NCBI RefSeq assembly: GCF_000798815.1
Contig: NZ_JTLD01000121.1
Span: 100,861-141,679, forward strand
DNA: 40,819 nt
Reading direction: 5' to 3'
Source of the DNA: Alistipes sp. ZOR0009
GTDB taxonomy: Bacteria; Bacteroidota; Bacteroidia; Bacteroidales; ZOR0009
Under the pieces are notes generated by a model, which saw only the letters and a list, made by a program, of their open reading frames with translations, was not told the DNA's origin and did no database searches. Of this stretch, positions 39,810 to 40,819 are shown in pieces (position 1 is the stretch's first letter; each line of letters starts with the position of its first letter). The translations under genes and the position numbers were made by a program.

Positions 39810-40451
39810 ATGAAGTGTAAGCCAAATCCCGATACCGTTTTTCCTGTTCCAAACTTTAGCACGGTTACCTACATAAGGCCAACCGTTAAGTCTAAAAATA
39901 TTGTTGTTGGCGATTTTTCGTACTTCAGCGATGTGGACTTCGAAAAGCATGTTACCCATCACTACGACTTTTACGGCGATAAGCTTATTATTGGCAAGTT
40001 CTGCCAAATTGCCGCTGGAGTGGAGTTTGTTATGAACGGTGCCAACCACCAGATGAACGCAGCCTCCACCTTCCCGTTCTACATCTTCGAGGGCTGGGAG
40101 CAGGAAATCCCGTCTACGGATGTATTTTCGTTTAAGGGCGATACTGTGGTCGGAAACGATGTGTGGATTGGACAAAACGCAACCATACTTCCCGGAGTGC
40201 ATATAGGAGACGGCGCAATTATTGGAGCCAGCAGCGTGGTGGCTTCCGATGTCGAGCCATACTCGATAGTAGCAGGCAATCCCGCAAAGCAGCTCCGAAA
40301 GCGCTTCGATTCGGAGCTAATCGCCATCCTTCTCGAGCTAAAGTGGTGGGAACTGCCCATCGAGCAGATCAATGCGCTTATCCCTACGCTTACCAGCAGC
40401 GACTTGGACGCCGTTAAGGAACAGCTGCGCCTGCTTTTAAAGAAGGGTTAG
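39810..40451 (+). CDS. hexapeptide-repeat acetyltransferase of the Vat/CatB (XAT) type
   Basis: 213 residues. Left-handed beta-helix with hexapeptide pattern (IVVGDFSYFSDVDF at 31-44, 'VVGNDVWIGQNATILPGVHI' at about 113-132, 'GDGAIIGASSVVASDVEPYS'), an inserted loop with 'NGANHQMN' carrying the catalytic-type His, and the 'AGNPAKQLRKRF' end. This is the xenobiotic acetyltransferase family (streptogramin Vat, chloramphenicol CatB); chromosomal members often have other, unknown acceptors, so no resistance role is claimed. It follows ung by 39 bp. Confidence 0.9.
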   Translation: MKCKPNPDTVFPVPNFSTVTYIRPTVKSKNIVVGDFSYFSDVDFEKHVTHHYDFYGDKLIIGKFCQIAAGVEFVMNGANHQMNAASTFPFYIFEGWEQEIPSTDVFSFKGDTVVGNDVWIGQNATILPGVHIGDGAIIGASSVVASDVEPYSIVAGNPAKQLRKRFDSELIAILLELKWWELPIEQINALIPTLTSSDLDAVKEQLRLLLKKG

Positions 40452-40819
40452 CTTGATGGTTTTCCTACTCCAAGCGGGGGCGCATAAAACAAGTTGAATC
40501 GCATTACTCTCCAAGTTTGCAAAACTCATACATCAGCGTAGCCTTCACAGCTGCGCTTTGCTTTTTTGCTACATTTGGATGGCGGGTTGCAGACCGCTAC
40601 TTGGTAAGGTAGAAGCCGTAACCGAGAACAAAGTGCGAGTTTTGCGACGTTAGTCTTCGCAGAGGCTTGTGAGCTGGGATAGACTACGGCGATTGGCAAA
40701 GGAAACATTGGTGTATAAAAGGCTGCTAACCTAAATATTATTTCTTTTTCATCATTTCTTTTCAAGGATGAAAAGAAACGAAGCAAAGAAAAATCCTGTC
40801 GAGGCTTAACTCGCAGGCT
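40452..40819. other. non-coding tail of the window with repeat-like sequence
   Basis: 368 bases without a convincing gene. The 86-codon minus-strand frame (40526-40786) has unlikely composition and no SD. Near 40760-40800 the text 'AAAAGAAACGAAGCAAAGAA' is of a type I associate with dispersed intergenic repeats of Bacteroidota; a second copy is not in this window. Confidence 0.4.

Noticed and set aside
40526-40786. 86-codon minus-strand frame at the window end
   Set aside because: No SD, no recognisable pattern, lies in repeat-like non-coding sequence.

Overview
The window is a chromosome segment from a member of the Bacteroidota. The right part carries a type IX secretion / gliding core (porP, gldK, gldL, gldM, gldN) behind topA and an arginase-like gene, a neighbourhood typical of that phylum. 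Host genes lack Shine-Dalgarno (SD) sequences, and some have the Bacteroidota promoter pattern (TTG, about 20 nt, TAnnTTTG). The exact order cannot be fixed from sequence; Bacteroidales/Marinilabiliales is my guess.

Positions 1 to about 23,530 form most of a temperate-phage-like element whose left end lies outside the window. A compact late operon on the minus strand runs from 15102 to beyond the left edge, often with start/stop overlaps of 1-14 bases. In order of transcription it encodes: a histone-H1-like basic protein; a membrane-anchored LEA14-like protein; a transglutaminase-like Cys/His/Asp protein with a C-terminal membrane anchor; a Gly/Ala-rich membrane protein; a 212-residue candidate major capsid protein followed by a strong terminator; three small beta-rich proteins; a very basic repeat protein; a scaffold-like coiled-coil protein; two related single-pass membrane proteins; three tandem GH108 muramidases; a spanin-like lipoprotein; a RadC-type JAMM protein; an 808-residue multidomain 'polyvalent' protein; a holin/spanin-like protein; and two fibre proteins, the last one cut by the window edge. 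I see no terminase, portal, HK97-type capsid or tape-measure gene. The many small membrane proteins, two DNA-condensing proteins and spike-like genes suggest a tailless, membrane-containing virus. This is inference, and the unseen left end could change it.

Positions 15,103-23,530 hold the early and control genes: a small HTH gene, three small proteins of unknown role, a minus-strand run of accessory genes, a nucleoid-associated (NdpA/YejK-like) protein, a replication initiator with sixteen intact 12-bp repeats inside its gene (candidate iteron origin), and a divergent XRE repressor with dyad operators. No integrase is visible. The XRE gene ends 123 bp before the topA start, so the right junction probably lies near 23,531-23,653.

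Positions 23,654-40,819 are host backbone: topA and the arginase-like gene (overlapping by 4 bp), porP-gldKLMN, a bidirectional terminator, mannose-1-phosphate guanylyltransferase, divergent mlaE-mlaF, a DUF4834-like gene, a large DUF3352-like protein, ung, and a hexapeptide (Vat/CatB-type) acetyltransferase. The last 368 bases are non-coding.
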